This document shows, piece by piece, positions 53,545-62,507 of a stretch of DNA of 64,000 nt (position 1 is the first letter of the stretch; every line of letters starts with the position of its first letter). The position numbers and the translations under genes are program-made. The stretch covers positions 105,444 through 169,443 of the forward strand of contig NZ_JARNTV010000002.1 in assembly GCF_029433115.1 (NCBI RefSeq). The letters run 5' to 3'. Source of the DNA: Sphingomonas sp. AOB5 (GTDB taxonomy: Bacteria; Pseudomonadota; Alphaproteobacteria; Sphingomonadales; Sphingomonadaceae). Below the pieces are notes generated by a model. The model ran no database searches. It was given only the letters and a program-made list of their open reading frames with translations, and was not told the origin of the DNA.

Positions 53545-53917
53545 CGCATCCGCCCCTCCATCACGAGCCCGCCACCAGCACATAGCAAGGCGCCCAAACC
53601 GTCAACTCCGCTGCCGGAGAGGGCCTTTTCGCCGCCCAAACGCGACTTTGCTACTCATTTTGGGGAAATATTGCTGCAAATCCATGCAGCCTTAGCGTCC
53701 GGTTAACCCTGTCTGGGTCAGGCCGTCGGGAACAACGAGAGAGACACGCCGCTAGTCCGGTGACGCTCGGGGGAGCTTCATCACCGGATTAAAGGTCGCC
53801 AGACGGGGGCGGCCGGAGATGGCCTTCGGCACCATGCGCGCCGAAGGCCATTTTCGTTATGGCAGCCGGGCAGCCCGCAATATTGATTTCGCGCTCGATC
53901 GGAGCGATTGCTCGCGG
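53545..53917. other. Structured intergenic region with sRNA/leader candidate
   Basis: This 373-bp gap holds no convincing gene. It contains two well-formed hairpins: TCCGGTGA (53756-53763) / TCACCGGA (53781-53788) with an inner GCTC/GAGC stem, and a perfect 12-bp stem ATGGCCTTCGGC (53819-53830) / GCCGAAGGCCAT (53840-53851) followed by TTTCG. The order fits a short non-coding RNA of about 100-140 nt ending at a terminator, or a leader/attenuator of the downstream gene. Confidence 0.5.
53735..53856 (+). ncRNA. Candidate small RNA or leader RNA
   Basis: Plus-strand RNA containing the nested 8-bp hairpin (53756-53788) and ending in a terminator-like hairpin (53819-53851) with a short U run. The 5' end is a guess; no convincing promoter was found. 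I do not recognise a family. The alternative is that the same hairpins form part of the leader of the gene that follows. Confidence 0.4.
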
Positions 53918-54376
53918 ATGTTCTTCAGCAGGGAATTTATCACAGCTGTCGCAGCTTCGGATATCTGCGAAACCTATTACGCCCTTTGCGACGATTATCC
54001 GTCGCGTTTGGATACCCCGAAAGCCTCGCTGGCCAAGAAGGCCGTGCTCGAGGCCGCCGGGGCGGAATCGCTTCCTCTCGAAAAGCTGAGCGGCCCGGGA
54101 ACGGTCTTTCGCCTCTCCTCGATGCCGCCAGAGACGGGCCTGAACGTCATCGTTCAGAGCCATGGATCTGTCGAGACCGACTTCAGCGTGACTTTCGCGG
54201 GAGCGGAGGAACGGGGCACCTTCGCCTTGCTCTGCCACAGCGCGCTTGGCGTCGCCGGGAAACCGGTGCGCAATCCGCCTTATCCTCGCCCGACCTGCCT
54301 GTCCGCGGACGAACTCGTTCAGGTGATGAAGCGGCTGGAGGCATTAGTCCATCGGCTCGACAAGCTGACGGGCTGA
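53918..54376 (+). CDS. Hypothetical protein, about 152 aa
   Basis: A soluble protein with a predicted helical N-terminal part, a middle with beta-like segments, and a C-terminal helix (ADELVQVMKRLEALVHRLDK). Start uncertain: the in-frame ATG at 53819 lies within a terminator-like hairpin and adds a poorly structured stretch, so I prefer ATG at 53918, though its ribosome-binding site is weak. Five cysteines (among them CETYYALCDDY and ALLCHS) in the chosen form. No family recognised. It is convergent with the acyl-CoA dehydrogenase gene, 43 bp apart. Confidence 0.6.
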   Translation: MFFSREFITAVAASDICETYYALCDDYPSRLDTPKASLAKKAVLEAAGAESLPLEKLSGPGTVFRLSSMPPETGLNVIVQSHGSVETDFSVTFAGAEERGTFALLCHSALGVAGKPVRNPPYPRPTCLSADELVQVMKRLEALVHRLDKLTG

Positions 54377-54419
54377 ACCTTCCCGGCTCGCACCGGGAAG
54401 GCATCGGTCGATCCCGATA

Positions 54420-56222
54420 TTACGCCGCCCGGAACATCTCCGGGTCCAGCGCCATCAGCGAGTCCGAGCCAGCCTCGATCTTCCGGCGCAGCGCGCCCGC
54501 GTCGGGCATGATCCGCTCGGCATAGAAGCGTGCCGTCACCAGCTTGGCCTCGTAGAACTTCGCGTCCTCGGCGCCCTCGGCCAGCGCATCCACCGCGGCC
54601 TTCGCCATGCGCAGCCACATCAGGCCCAGCGCAACGATGCCGGTCAGCTGCATGTACGGATAGGCTGCCGCACCCGCGTCGTTGGGATTCTTGAAGCCGT
54701 TGGTGGCGATCCACATCGTCGCGGCCTGCATCTGGCCCAGCGCCTTTTCCAGCGCCTCGGCGAAATCCTTCAGCTTCGCGTCGGTCTTCGCCGCGGCCAC
54801 TTCCTCGGTCACCACCTTGAACAGGGTCTGCACCGCGCGGCCGCCGTTCATCGCCAGCTTGCGGCCGACCAGATCCATCGCCTGCACGCCGTTGGTGCCT
54901 TCGTAGATCATCGAGATGCGGGCATCGCGCACATATTGCTCCATGCCCCATTCGGCGATGTAGCCATGGCCGCCATAGACCTGCTGCGCGTCGGTCGCGA
55001 CCTTGTAGCCGATATCGGTGCCCACGCCCTTGATCACCGGGGTCAGCAGCCCGACCAGATCGGCGGCCAGCTGGCGCTCTTCCTCGGTCTCGGCGGCGTG
55101 TTCCAGATCGACCTGCAGCGCGCTCCACAGGCACAGCGCGCGCATGCCTTCCACCTGCGCCTTGGCCTCCATCAGCATGCGGCGCACGTCGGGATGGACG
55201 AACAGCGTGTCGGCCTTCTCGTTCGGCTCGGCCGCACCGGTCAGCGCGCGGCCCTGACGGCGGTCCTCAGCATATTGCACGGCGTTCTGGTAAGCGGTCT
55301 CGCCCACGGCGACGCCCTGCAGGCCGACGCCCAGCCGCGCCGCGTTCATCATGATGAACATCGCGGCCAGGCCCTTCATCTCCTCGCCGACCAGCCAGCC
55401 GGTCGCCCCGTCATAGTTCATGACGCAGGTCGAATTGGCGTGGATGCCCATCTTGTGCTCGATCGATCCGCAGGTCACCGCGTTGCGCTCACCCGGCGAA
55501 CCGTCCTCATTCACGATGAACTTGGGCACCACGAACAGACTGATGCCCTTGCTGCTCTCCGGCGCACCCGGGGTCTTGGCCAGCACCAGATGGATGATGT
55601 TGCTGGTCAGGTCATGCTCGCCCGACGAGATGAAGATCTTGGTGCCGGTGATCGCATAGCTGCCGTCCGCCTGCGGCTCGGCGCGGGTGCGGATCAGGCC
55701 CAGATCGGTGCCGCACTGCGGCTCGGTCAGGTTCATGGTGCCGCCCCACTCGCCCGATATCATCTTGGGCAGATATTTGGCCTGCTGCTCGGGCGAACCC
55801 TTGACCAGCAGCGACGACACGGCCCCCAGCGTCAGCCCCTGATACATGGCGAACGCCATGTTCGAGCTGATCAGATATTCCTCGAACGCAGTCGCGATCA
55901 CATGTGGCAGGCCCTGTCCGCCAAATTCCTCCGGCATCGCCAGCGTGGTCCAGCCGGCTTCGGTGAACGCCTTGTACGCTTCCTTGAAGCCTTTGGGCGT
56001 GGTCACGCTGCCATCCTCGTGGCGGGTGCAGCCTTCCTGGTCGCCGCTCAGGTTCAGCGGAAACAGCACTTCGGAAACGAACTTGCCGCCCTCTTCCAGA
56101 ACCGCGCTCACCACATCGGGCGTGGCGTTCTGGAAACCCGGCAGGCTCGCATAGCGGTCCAGCCCGATCACGCGATCGAGGATGAAGCGCGTGTCGCGCA
56201 CGGGCGGGGTGTACTGGGGCAT
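54420..56222 (-). CDS. Acyl-CoA dehydrogenase, long type with C-terminal extension
   Basis: A 600-residue FAD flavoprotein of fatty-acid beta-oxidation. The FAD/substrate signatures [14 protein letters not shown] and the C-terminal [20 protein letters not shown] are clear; the extra C-terminal region (about 470-600, acyl-CoA dehydrogenase C-like) identifies the long branch used for medium/long chains. It lies 19 bp after a MerR-type regulator gene on the same strand, so it is probably controlled by it. Chain-length preference unknown. Confidence 0.93.
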   Translation of the reverse strand: MPQYTPPVRDTRFILDRVIGLDRYASLPGFQNATPDVVSAVLEEGGKFVSEVLFPLNLSGDQEGCTRHEDGSVTTPKGFKEAYKAFTEAGWTTLAMPEEFGGQGLPHVIATAFEEYLISSNMAFAMYQGLTLGAVSSLLVKGSPEQQAKYLPKMISGEWGGTMNLTEPQCGTDLGLIRTRAEPQADGSYAITGTKIFISSGEHDLTSNIIHLVLAKTPGAPESSKGISLFVVPKFIVNEDGSPGERNAVTCGSIEHKMGIHANSTCVMNYDGATGWLVGEEMKGLAAMFIMMNAARLGVGLQGVAVGETAYQNAVQYAEDRRQGRALTGAAEPNEKADTLFVHPDVRRMLMEAKAQVEGMRALCLWSALQVDLEHAAETEEERQLAADLVGLLTPVIKGVGTDIGYKVATDAQQVYGGHGYIAEWGMEQYVRDARISMIYEGTNGVQAMDLVGRKLAMNGGRAVQTLFKVVTEEVAAAKTDAKLKDFAEALEKALGQMQAATMWIATNGFKNPNDAGAAAYPYMQLTGIVALGLMWLRMAKAAVDALAEGAEDAKFYEAKLVTARFYAERIMPDAGALRRKIEAGSDSLMALDPEMFRAA

Positions 56223-56241
56223 TTCAGGCTTCCTCTTGGGG

Positions 56242-56658
56242 TCAGTCGCCGCTTTTGAGCAGGTCGACGAATTGGTTGAGTTCTTCGATATGCGCGTCGA
56301 TGTCGCGCTTCTGGTTCTCGAGCAGGTTGATCCGGTCGAGGCAGCGCTCCAGCGTCACCTGCCGCTGCACCCGCCGGCCGTCGCCGACATCGTACAGATC
56401 GATCATTTCCCGGATTTCTCCCAGCGAGAAGCCGACGCGCTTGCCGCGCAGGATCCAGGCCAGCCGGGCGCGGTCGCGATGGGAATAGATACGTGCGGTG
56501 CCGCGGCGCTCGGGCCCGATCAGCCCCTCGTCCTCGTAAAAGCGCAGCGCGCGTGCGGTGACCCCGAACTCGGCGCAAAGGTCCGAGATCGAGAAATGGT
56601 CGCGGTCGGTCCGCGGCTCAATCGGCGCAAGCGCCTCGACGGGAAAAGCGGCACCCAT
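56242..56658 (-). CDS. MerR-family transcriptional regulator
   Basis: A 138-residue MerR protein: winged HTH at about 22-90 ([32 protein letters not shown], with the arginine and tyrosine positions of the family), then a coiled-coil dimerisation helix (about 100-135) ending in [11 protein letters not shown]. There is no metal-binding cysteine set, so an organic ligand such as an acyl-CoA is likelier, as for LiuR/PsrA-linked relatives. It is followed by the acyl-CoA dehydrogenase gene, its probable target. Confidence 0.88.
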   Translation of the reverse strand: MGAAFPVEALAPIEPRTDRDHFSISDLCAEFGVTARALRFYEDEGLIGPERRGTARIYSHRDRARLAWILRGKRVGFSLGEIREMIDLYDVGDGRRVQRQVTLERCLDRINLLENQKRDIDAHIEELNQFVDLLKSGD

Positions 56659-56728
56659 GGCCGCTTTCTTACTTTCCCTTTACGTGAACGTCAACCGAGC
56701 AGTGCGGCCCGCTTCTAGGCAATGTTCG

Positions 56729-57226
56729 TCACTTTCCGCACAGCGCCCGCCCCCGCGAATCCCGCATCGCCGCCGCTTCGGCCTCCGACTCGCTGATCCG
56801 CGTCACTTCGAGGCCGGCATAGGAAGCACGCTTGGCGCAAAGCTTTGAGCAGGCATCGGGCACGTTGCCGGGGAAGACGATCTTGTCCCCATCGAACCGC
56901 GCGTCGAAGCCGCACTTCTCCTCGCCTTCACCCATCTCGACGCGAAGCACTTCGCCGACGCGGCTGACCGTTCCCGATCCCGAACAGGTGATCCTGTCGC
57001 CATAATCGACGAACGCGCCGATCCGGTATCCGTTACCGTTGGGCACGATGCAGATCCGGTCGGTATCGCGGGCGTACAGCCCGGCAATCTCGGTATCCTT
57101 GGGATCGCGCACCAGCCCGCGCTCGATCGCCGCGGTCTCAAGATCCTGCGGCTGCGCGGCATTCTGCACCACCGGCTCGCCAGTGCATCCCGCCAGCAAC
57201 AGAAGAAGCGCGAAGGCCGCCCTCAT
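56729..57226 (-). CDS. Putative lipoprotein, 165 aa
   Basis: A 165-residue protein with a lipoprotein signal (MRAAFALLLLLAGC, Cys14) and a small beta-rich mature domain with about six cysteines (for example CIVPNG, CSGSG, EKCGF, DACSKLCAKRA), compatible with disulfides. The ATG at 57226 overlaps hisI's stop as ATGA, so it is translated with hisI; the longer frame to 57394 is inside hisI. No domain recognised. Its link to histidine synthesis is probably only positional. Confidence 0.7.
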   Translation of the reverse strand: MRAAFALLLLLAGCTGEPVVQNAAQPQDLETAAIERGLVRDPKDTEIAGLYARDTDRICIVPNGNGYRIGAFVDYGDRITCSGSGTVSRVGEVLRVEMGEGEEKCGFDARFDGDKIVFPGNVPDACSKLCAKRASYAGLEVTRISESEAEAAAMRDSRGRALCGK

Positions 57227-57576
57227 ATCCGGACCAGCTTCCCGCCCTCGACCGCGCGGTAAAAGCAGCTCGGCGCGCCGGTATGGCATGCCGGCCCCTG
57301 CGGATCGACGATCAGCCAGATCGCGTCCTGATCGCAATCCACCCGCACATCGCGAACCTTCAGGATGTGGCCCGAAGTCTCGCCCTTCTTCCACAACCGC
57401 CCACGGCTGCGCGACCAGAAGGTCGCCTCCCCGCTCTCCAGCGTCGCGGCCAGCGCATCGGCATTCATATGCGCGACCATCAGCACCGAATCGCCATGCG
57501 TGGCGACTGCGGTCACCAGCCCGTTGGCATCATATTTCGGATCGAGCACCAGCCCGGTTTCGCGTTCATCTGTCAC
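57223..57576 (-). CDS. hisI: Phosphoribosyl-AMP cyclohydrolase
   Basis: Third step of histidine biosynthesis. The 117-residue stand-alone form (not fused to HisE) shows VLMVAHMNADAL near 31-42, TFWSRSRGRLWKKGETSG, and the metal-site VDCDQDAIW and ACHTGAPSCFY. GTG start at 57576. It stands apart from other his genes in this window; a lipoprotein gene overlaps its 3' end. Confidence 0.95.
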   Translation of the reverse strand: MTDERETGLVLDPKYDANGLVTAVATHGDSVLMVAHMNADALAATLESGEATFWSRSRGRLWKKGETSGHILKVRDVRVDCDQDAIWLIVDPQGPACHTGAPSCFYRAVEGGKLVRI

Positions 57577-57694
57577 GCTTTCCCTCCTAGCGGGGCGCGG
57601 TCCGCCACGCGAATAAAGTTTTTGTGACAGACGGGCGACAAATCCGAACCCAGCCTATATAGGGCGGCAACTGTAACCGAACCCACAGGGTACG

Positions 57695-59155
57695 ATGCTT
57701 ACCACAAACCCGTACGATGACGACAAGCTCCGCGAGGAGTGCGGTATCTTCGGCGTATCCGGTGCGGAGGGCGCAGCTGCGCTCGTGGCACTGGGCCTCC
57801 ACGCGCTGCAGCACCGCGGGCAGGAAGCCGCCGGCATCACCAGCTTCGATGGCCGCCATTTCCACACCCATCGCGCGATGGGCCATGTCGCCGGCAATTT
57901 CGACCGCGACGATGTGATGCGCCCGCTTCAGGGCACCGTCGCCTGCGGCCATGTCCGCTATTCGACCACAGGCGAGACATCGCTGCGCAACGTCCAGCCG
58001 CTCTATGCAGAGCTGGCGACGGGCGGCTTCGCCATCGCGCATAACGGCAATATCTCGAACGCCGCCCGGGTCCGCCGCGATCTGGTGCGCAGCGGTTCGA
58101 TCTTCCAGTCGACCTCGGATACCGAGGTGATCATCCACCTCGTCGCCACCTCGCAATATCGCACGCTGATCGACCGGTTCATCGATGCGCTGAAGCAGGT
58201 CGAGGGCGCCTATTCGCTGATCGTGATGACGCCGGAAGGCATGATCGCCTGCCGCGACCCGCTGGGAATCCGTCCGCTGGTGATGGGCAAGCTGGGCGAT
58301 TCGATCATCTTCGCGTCGGAAACCGTCGCGCTCGACGTGGTCGGCGCGGAATATGTCCGCGACGTCAATCCGGGCGAGCTGGTGATCGTTAAGGGCAAGG
58401 ACATCCAGTCGCACAGCCCCTTCACTCCGCAGGCCGCGCGCCCCTGCATCTTCGAATATGTCTATTTCTCGCGCCCGGATTCGATCTCGGCGGGCAGCTC
58501 GGTCTATTCGGTCCGCAAGGCGATCGGCGCGCAGCTCGCGATCGAGACGCCGGTCGAGGCCGACCTGGTCGTCCCGGTCCCCGATTCGGGCGTCCCCGCC
58601 GCGATCGGCTATGCCCAGCAATCGGGCATTCCGTTCGAGCTGGGCATCATTCGCTCGCACTATGTCGGCCGCACCTTCATTCAGCCAAGCGCCGAAGTCC
58701 GCCACCTGGGCGTGAAGCTGAAGCATAACGCGAACAAGGAACTGATCGCGGGCAAGCGCATCGTGCTGATCGACGATTCGATCGTGCGCGGCACCACCAG
58801 CCTGAAGATCGTGCAGATGATGCGCGATGCCGGCGCCAAGGAGGTGCATATGCGCATCGCTTCGCCGCCGACCCGCCACAGCTGCTTCTACGGCGTCGAT
58901 ACGCCCGAGCGCGAAAAGCTGCTCGCTGCCAAGATGGATCTGGTCGGCATGACCGGCCATATCCATGCCGACAGCCTCGCCTTCATCTCGATCGACGGCC
59001 TGTACAAGGCGCTGGGCGAAGCCGGTCGTGCCGATGCCAATCCCGGCTATTGCGATGCCTGTTTCACCGGCCAGTATCCCACGCCGCTGACCGATCAGGA
59101 CGAGCTGGCCCCGCCGCTCGACCAGTTCGCGCTGCTCGAAGAGCGCGTCTCCTAG
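57695..59155 (+). CDS. purF: Amidophosphoribosyltransferase
   Basis: First committed step of purine synthesis, using glutamine and PRPP. The N-terminal glutaminase has its nucleophile Cys16 in EECGIFGV after a 15-residue propeptide; HALQHRGQEAAGI follows; the PRPP-binding RIVLIDDSIVRGTTS is in the C-terminal part. 486 residues. The ATG at 57695 follows a short gap with an AT-rich TATATAG. The SDR gene follows 14 bp after the stop. Confidence 0.96.
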   Translation: MLTTNPYDDDKLREECGIFGVSGAEGAAALVALGLHALQHRGQEAAGITSFDGRHFHTHRAMGHVAGNFDRDDVMRPLQGTVACGHVRYSTTGETSLRNVQPLYAELATGGFAIAHNGNISNAARVRRDLVRSGSIFQSTSDTEVIIHLVATSQYRTLIDRFIDALKQVEGAYSLIVMTPEGMIACRDPLGIRPLVMGKLGDSIIFASETVALDVVGAEYVRDVNPGELVIVKGKDIQSHSPFTPQAARPCIFEYVYFSRPDSISAGSSVYSVRKAIGAQLAIETPVEADLVVPVPDSGVPAAIGYAQQSGIPFELGIIRSHYVGRTFIQPSAEVRHLGVKLKHNANKELIAGKRIVLIDDSIVRGTTSLKIVQMMRDAGAKEVHMRIASPPTRHSCFYGVDTPEREKLLAAKMDLVGMTGHIHADSLAFISIDGLYKALGEAGRADANPGYCDACFTGQYPTPLTDQDELAPPLDQFALLEERVS

Positions 59156-59169
59156 ATTTCCGGAATCCC

Positions 59170-59877
59170 ATGACCAAGCCACTTTCCGATCAGATCGCGC
59201 TCGTCACCGGCGCAAGCCGCGGCATCGGCGCCGCCACCGCCAAGGCGCTCGCCGCCGCGGGCGCGCACGTCATCCTCACTGCGCGCACCGCCGGCGGTCT
59301 CGAGGAAGTCGAGGAAGCGATCCATGCCGCAGGCGGCTCGGCCACCATCGCCCCGCTCGACCTGACCGAGAATGACAGCATCGCGCGCCTGGCCAGCGCG
59401 ATCGGCGGCCGCTGGCCCAATCTCGACATCATGGTGCTCAACGCCGCGATGCTCGGCACGCTCAGTGCAGTTCCAGCGATCGACGGCAAGGATTTCGCCA
59501 AGCTGCTGACGCTCAACGTCAGCGCACAGGCCGCCCTGCTCGCCGCCTTCGATCCGATGCTGCGTCAGGCAAAGGCCGCGAAGGTGATCGGCGTGACTTC
59601 CAGCGTCGGCCGCAACCCGCGTGCCTATTGGGGCATGTACGGCGCGTCTAAGGCCGCGTTCGAGAATTTGCTGCTCACCTATGGCGAAGAGCTTCGCAAC
59701 CTGAGCGCATTGCGCGTCGCGATCCTCGATCCCGGCGCCACCCGCACGGTAATGCGCGCGCGCGCCTTCCCGGGCGAGGACCCGGCGACGGTCAAGGCAC
59801 CCGAAGTGGTGGCCGAGCGCATCGCCGCCCTCGCCGCCTCGGGCTTCGAGGCGGGCCATTTCGAGCGGGTAGACTAA
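59170..59877 (+). CDS. Short-chain dehydrogenase/reductase
   Basis: A 235-residue classical SDR: TGASRGIG cofactor motif (about 14-21), NAAML (for NNAG) near 90, catalytic Ser in TSSVGR and YGASK for the Tyr/Lys pair. It lies 14 bp after purF, so it is probably cotranscribed. Sequences next to the cofactor motif do not settle NAD versus NADP. Substrate unknown. A REP pair follows. Confidence 0.9.
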   Translation: MTKPLSDQIALVTGASRGIGAATAKALAAAGAHVILTARTAGGLEEVEEAIHAAGGSATIAPLDLTENDSIARLASAIGGRWPNLDIMVLNAAMLGTLSAVPAIDGKDFAKLLTLNVSAQAALLAAFDPMLRQAKAAKVIGVTSSVGRNPRAYWGMYGASKAAFENLLLTYGEELRNLSALRVAILDPGATRTVMRARAFPGEDPATVKAPEVVAERIAALAASGFEAGHFERVD

Positions 59878-59889
59878 GGTCGTGAAAAA

Positions 59890-60013
59890 TCCTCCCCCGG
59901 AGGGGGAGGTGGCAGCCGAAGGCTGACGGAGGGGTATTATCCGCGAGCGATATCGCCCGTTGAGACTACCCCTCCACCGCTTCGCGGTCCCCCTCCCCCT
60001 CCGGGGGAGGATT
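59890..60013. repeat. Second inverted pair of GC-rich REP-like elements
   Basis: Element C (59890-59940) and element D (about 59965-60013, reverse orientation) open with TCCTCCCCCGGAGGGGGAG and carry variable dyads (CAGCCGAAGGCTG; CCGCGAAGCGG) and the terminal GGAGGGGTA. They are close relatives of the pair at 48233-48356 and share the head-to-head layout, here around a GCGATATCGC core. They also end the SDR and serine hydrolase transcripts. Confidence 0.8.
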
Positions 60014-60039
60014 GTAGATGTCGATTTGCCCCGGGCGGC

Positions 60040-61224
60040 CTACTTCGCCGCCGCGTCGAACAACATGTTGAGAAACTCGGTCCGCGCGCGGCCATAGGCC
60101 TGATCGGTCGCCTTGGGCGCCGCCGCCGACACAACGATCACCGTCCGCGTCTTCGGATCCACCCGGATCGTCTGGCCGAAGATCCCCTGCGCGCCATAGC
60201 GGCCCTGCGGATAGGTCCACCACTGATAGCCATAGCCGTAACCGGGCACGCCGATTTCGGCATGCGCACGCGTGGAGTCGGCGATCCAGTTGGCGGGCAG
60301 AATGCCCTTCCCGCCCTCCAGCGCGAACTGCCCCATCCGCGCATAATCGCGCAGGCTCACCGACAGGCAACAGCCGCTGACTTCATGCCCCGACGGATCG
60401 ACCATCCAGAAGGCATCCTGCTCCATGCCGTATGGCTTCCACACCTTCTCGCTCAGATAGGTCGCCAGCGGCACCTTCGTCGCGCGCATCACCAGCACGC
60501 CGATCAAATTGGTCTCGCCGGTCTTGTAGACCCATTTCGTGCCCGGCGCGGATTCGCGCGGCAGGGTCTTCATGAAGAACACGGTCGGGTCCTGCCCCGC
60601 CGGCACCGGCTGGAGGAACATCCGCGCCACGTCGGAATTCGGATCGGTATAATCCTCGTTCCACTTCACGCCCGATGTCATCGTGAGCAGCTGCGCGATG
60701 GTCACCCCGTCATAGCCGCTGCCCGCCAGCTCCGGGATATACTTGGTCACCGGCTCGTCGACCGACTTGATATAGCCGTCCTTGATCGCCGCCCCGACCA
60801 GCGCCGAAGTGAACGATTTGGCGACCGAGAAGCTGGTCCAGCGCCCCTCCGGTCCATAGCCGCGGGCGTAACGCTCCAGCCGAACCTTGCCGTCCTGAAG
60901 CACGATCAGCCCGCCGACATTCTGGCCGGCGACAAAGGCATCGACTGCGGCCGCATCGATCGGCAGCGGCTTGCCCGCCGGAAGCGCGCGGACCCGCGAT
61001 CCCCGCTTCACGACATTGCCGGGGAACAGCCGCTCCATATGCGGGAAGTTCGCGTCGCGCTGCGCCTGGGTCCAGAACAGGATCTCCGCACCCACCTTGC
61101 GCAGCCCGGCCGTGTCGTCGGCCTTGAGCGAAACCTGGGTCGAGGGAACCGCGGCCATCTCCGCCGCCTTGTCCGCGCACCCGGCAAGCGCAAGTGCGCC
61201 CGCCAGCAACCATGCCTTGCGCAT
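60040..61224 (-). CDS. Serine hydrolase lipoprotein, class C beta-lactamase family
   Basis: A 394-residue lipoprotein (lipobox LALAGC, Cys16) with the SVAK nucleophile motif at 133-136, YKTGETN as second motif and QGIFGQT late. Family members act on D-amino acid peptides, esters or beta-lactams; specificity is not readable. Its start overlaps cfa's stop by one base (TGATG), so the two are made together. The open frame to 61635 lies inside cfa and is not homologous. This is one of four beta-lactamase-fold genes in the window outside the DD-carboxypeptidases. Confidence 0.88.
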   Translation of the reverse strand: MRKAWLLAGALALAGCADKAAEMAAVPSTQVSLKADDTAGLRKVGAEILFWTQAQRDANFPHMERLFPGNVVKRGSRVRALPAGKPLPIDAAAVDAFVAGQNVGGLIVLQDGKVRLERYARGYGPEGRWTSFSVAKSFTSALVGAAIKDGYIKSVDEPVTKYIPELAGSGYDGVTIAQLLTMTSGVKWNEDYTDPNSDVARMFLQPVPAGQDPTVFFMKTLPRESAPGTKWVYKTGETNLIGVLVMRATKVPLATYLSEKVWKPYGMEQDAFWMVDPSGHEVSGCCLSVSLRDYARMGQFALEGGKGILPANWIADSTRAHAEIGVPGYGYGYQWWTYPQGRYGAQGIFGQTIRVDPKTRTVIVVSAAAPKATDQAYGRARTEFLNMLFDAAAK

Positions 61225-62456
61225 CACCTCTCCTTTATCAGCGTCACCTGCGCCACATCGATCCCGCCGCCGCGGAACCCGCCTTCGCAATACATCAGAT
61301 AATAGCGCCACAAGTCGATGAACTTCTGGTCGAACTGCGCAGGCAAGCGACCCGTCGCCGCCGCCGCATCGAAATTCTCGCGCCACTGCTTCAGCGTCTC
61401 GGCATAATCGATCCCGAAGCAATGCCGGTCGTGCCACGACAGCCCGTTCCGCTCGGCAATGGCGCGGAACTCGCTCTCGCGGATCAGCATGCCGCCGGGG
61501 AAGATATAGGTCTGGATGAAATCGACATTGGCCGCATAGGCTTCGAACAGCGCATCGTCGAAGGTGATATACTGGATCGCCGCGCGGCCGCCGTGCTTCA
61601 GCACCCGCGCGATGGTGGCAAGATAGTCCGGCCAATATTCGCGGCCCACCGCCTCGACCATCTCGATGCTCGCCACCGCATCATAGGTGCCGGTAACGTC
61701 GCGATAATCCGTCAGCGCGAAGTCCACGCCGTCCAGCCCTGCATTCGCGATCCGCGCTTCGGCCCAGGCCTTCTGCTCGATCGAAAGTGTGAGGCCATGC
61801 AGCCTGCGCCCGCTCCGCCCGGCAGCTTCGGCAAACGACCCCCAGCCACAGCCGATCTCGAGAATCGTCTCGCCCGGCTTGGTGCCGGTCCGCTCGAGGA
61901 TCGCATCCAGCTTGACCGTCTGCGCATCCTCAAGGCTCTCGGCGCCACGGAAGATCGCGCTCGAATAGGTCATCCCCGGATCGAGCCATTCGCGGTAGAA
62001 GTCGTTGCCCAGATCATAGTGGAAATGGATGTTACGCTTCGATCCGCTGCGGTCGTTGCGATGCAGCCGGTGGCGCAACCGCTTGATCAGCAGCGACAGG
62101 CCCGACGCCCGCGCCGGACCGGAAAGCTCCGCGCGGTTGCGGCTGAAGATCGCGAAAACCTGAACCGGGTCGGGGCTGGTCCATTCGCCATGGACCCATG
62201 CCTCGTACCACCCGCTCGATCCGCCGCTCGCCAGCCGCAGCAGCGCGCGCCAGCTCCGCAGCTCGACGATCGCCAGCGGACCCTCTTCATGACCGCCGAA
62301 CACCCGCAACTGCCCATCGGGAAGGGTCGCCTGCAGGCTGCCAAAGGCAATCCCGCGGTCCATTCTGTCGAGCATGCGGCGAAAGACCGGAGCGAACCAG
62401 TCCAGCACGCTCCTCCCCCGAGCGGCGCTGCCCCTTTTCCCCATCGGCGCGTTCAT
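61224..62456 (-). CDS. cfa: Cyclopropane-fatty-acyl-phospholipid synthase
   Basis: SAM-dependent enzyme that methylenates unsaturated acyl chains of membrane lipids. The SAM motif LEIGCGWGSFAE, HYDLGNDFYREWLDPGMTYS and SIEMVEAVG are canonical; 410 residues. I prefer the ATG at 62456 (GAAGGG upstream) over the one at 62474. It is followed with overlap by the serine hydrolase lipoprotein and preceded by phrB. Confidence 0.94.
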   Translation of the reverse strand: MNAPMGKRGSAARGRSVLDWFAPVFRRMLDRMDRGIAFGSLQATLPDGQLRVFGGHEEGPLAIVELRSWRALLRLASGGSSGWYEAWVHGEWTSPDPVQVFAIFSRNRAELSGPARASGLSLLIKRLRHRLHRNDRSGSKRNIHFHYDLGNDFYREWLDPGMTYSSAIFRGAESLEDAQTVKLDAILERTGTKPGETILEIGCGWGSFAEAAGRSGRRLHGLTLSIEQKAWAEARIANAGLDGVDFALTDYRDVTGTYDAVASIEMVEAVGREYWPDYLATIARVLKHGGRAAIQYITFDDALFEAYAANVDFIQTYIFPGGMLIRESEFRAIAERNGLSWHDRHCFGIDYAETLKQWRENFDAAAATGRLPAQFDQKFIDLWRYYLMYCEGGFRGGGIDVAQVTLIKER

Positions 62457-62507
62457 GGTGTGCCCTTCATGCACCCTTCGGCGCGGGTAGCAAGCCCCAT
62501 ATGGGGG

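Noticed and set aside
57640..57690. sigma-70-type promoter for purF from TTGTGA and TATATA
   Set aside because: The two boxes are 28 bases apart, too far for a standard promoter; only the AT-rich -10-like block is notable.
57587..59182. 531-codon minus-strand open frame opposite purF
   Set aside because: purF on the plus strand has all catalytic motifs; the antisense frame has none.
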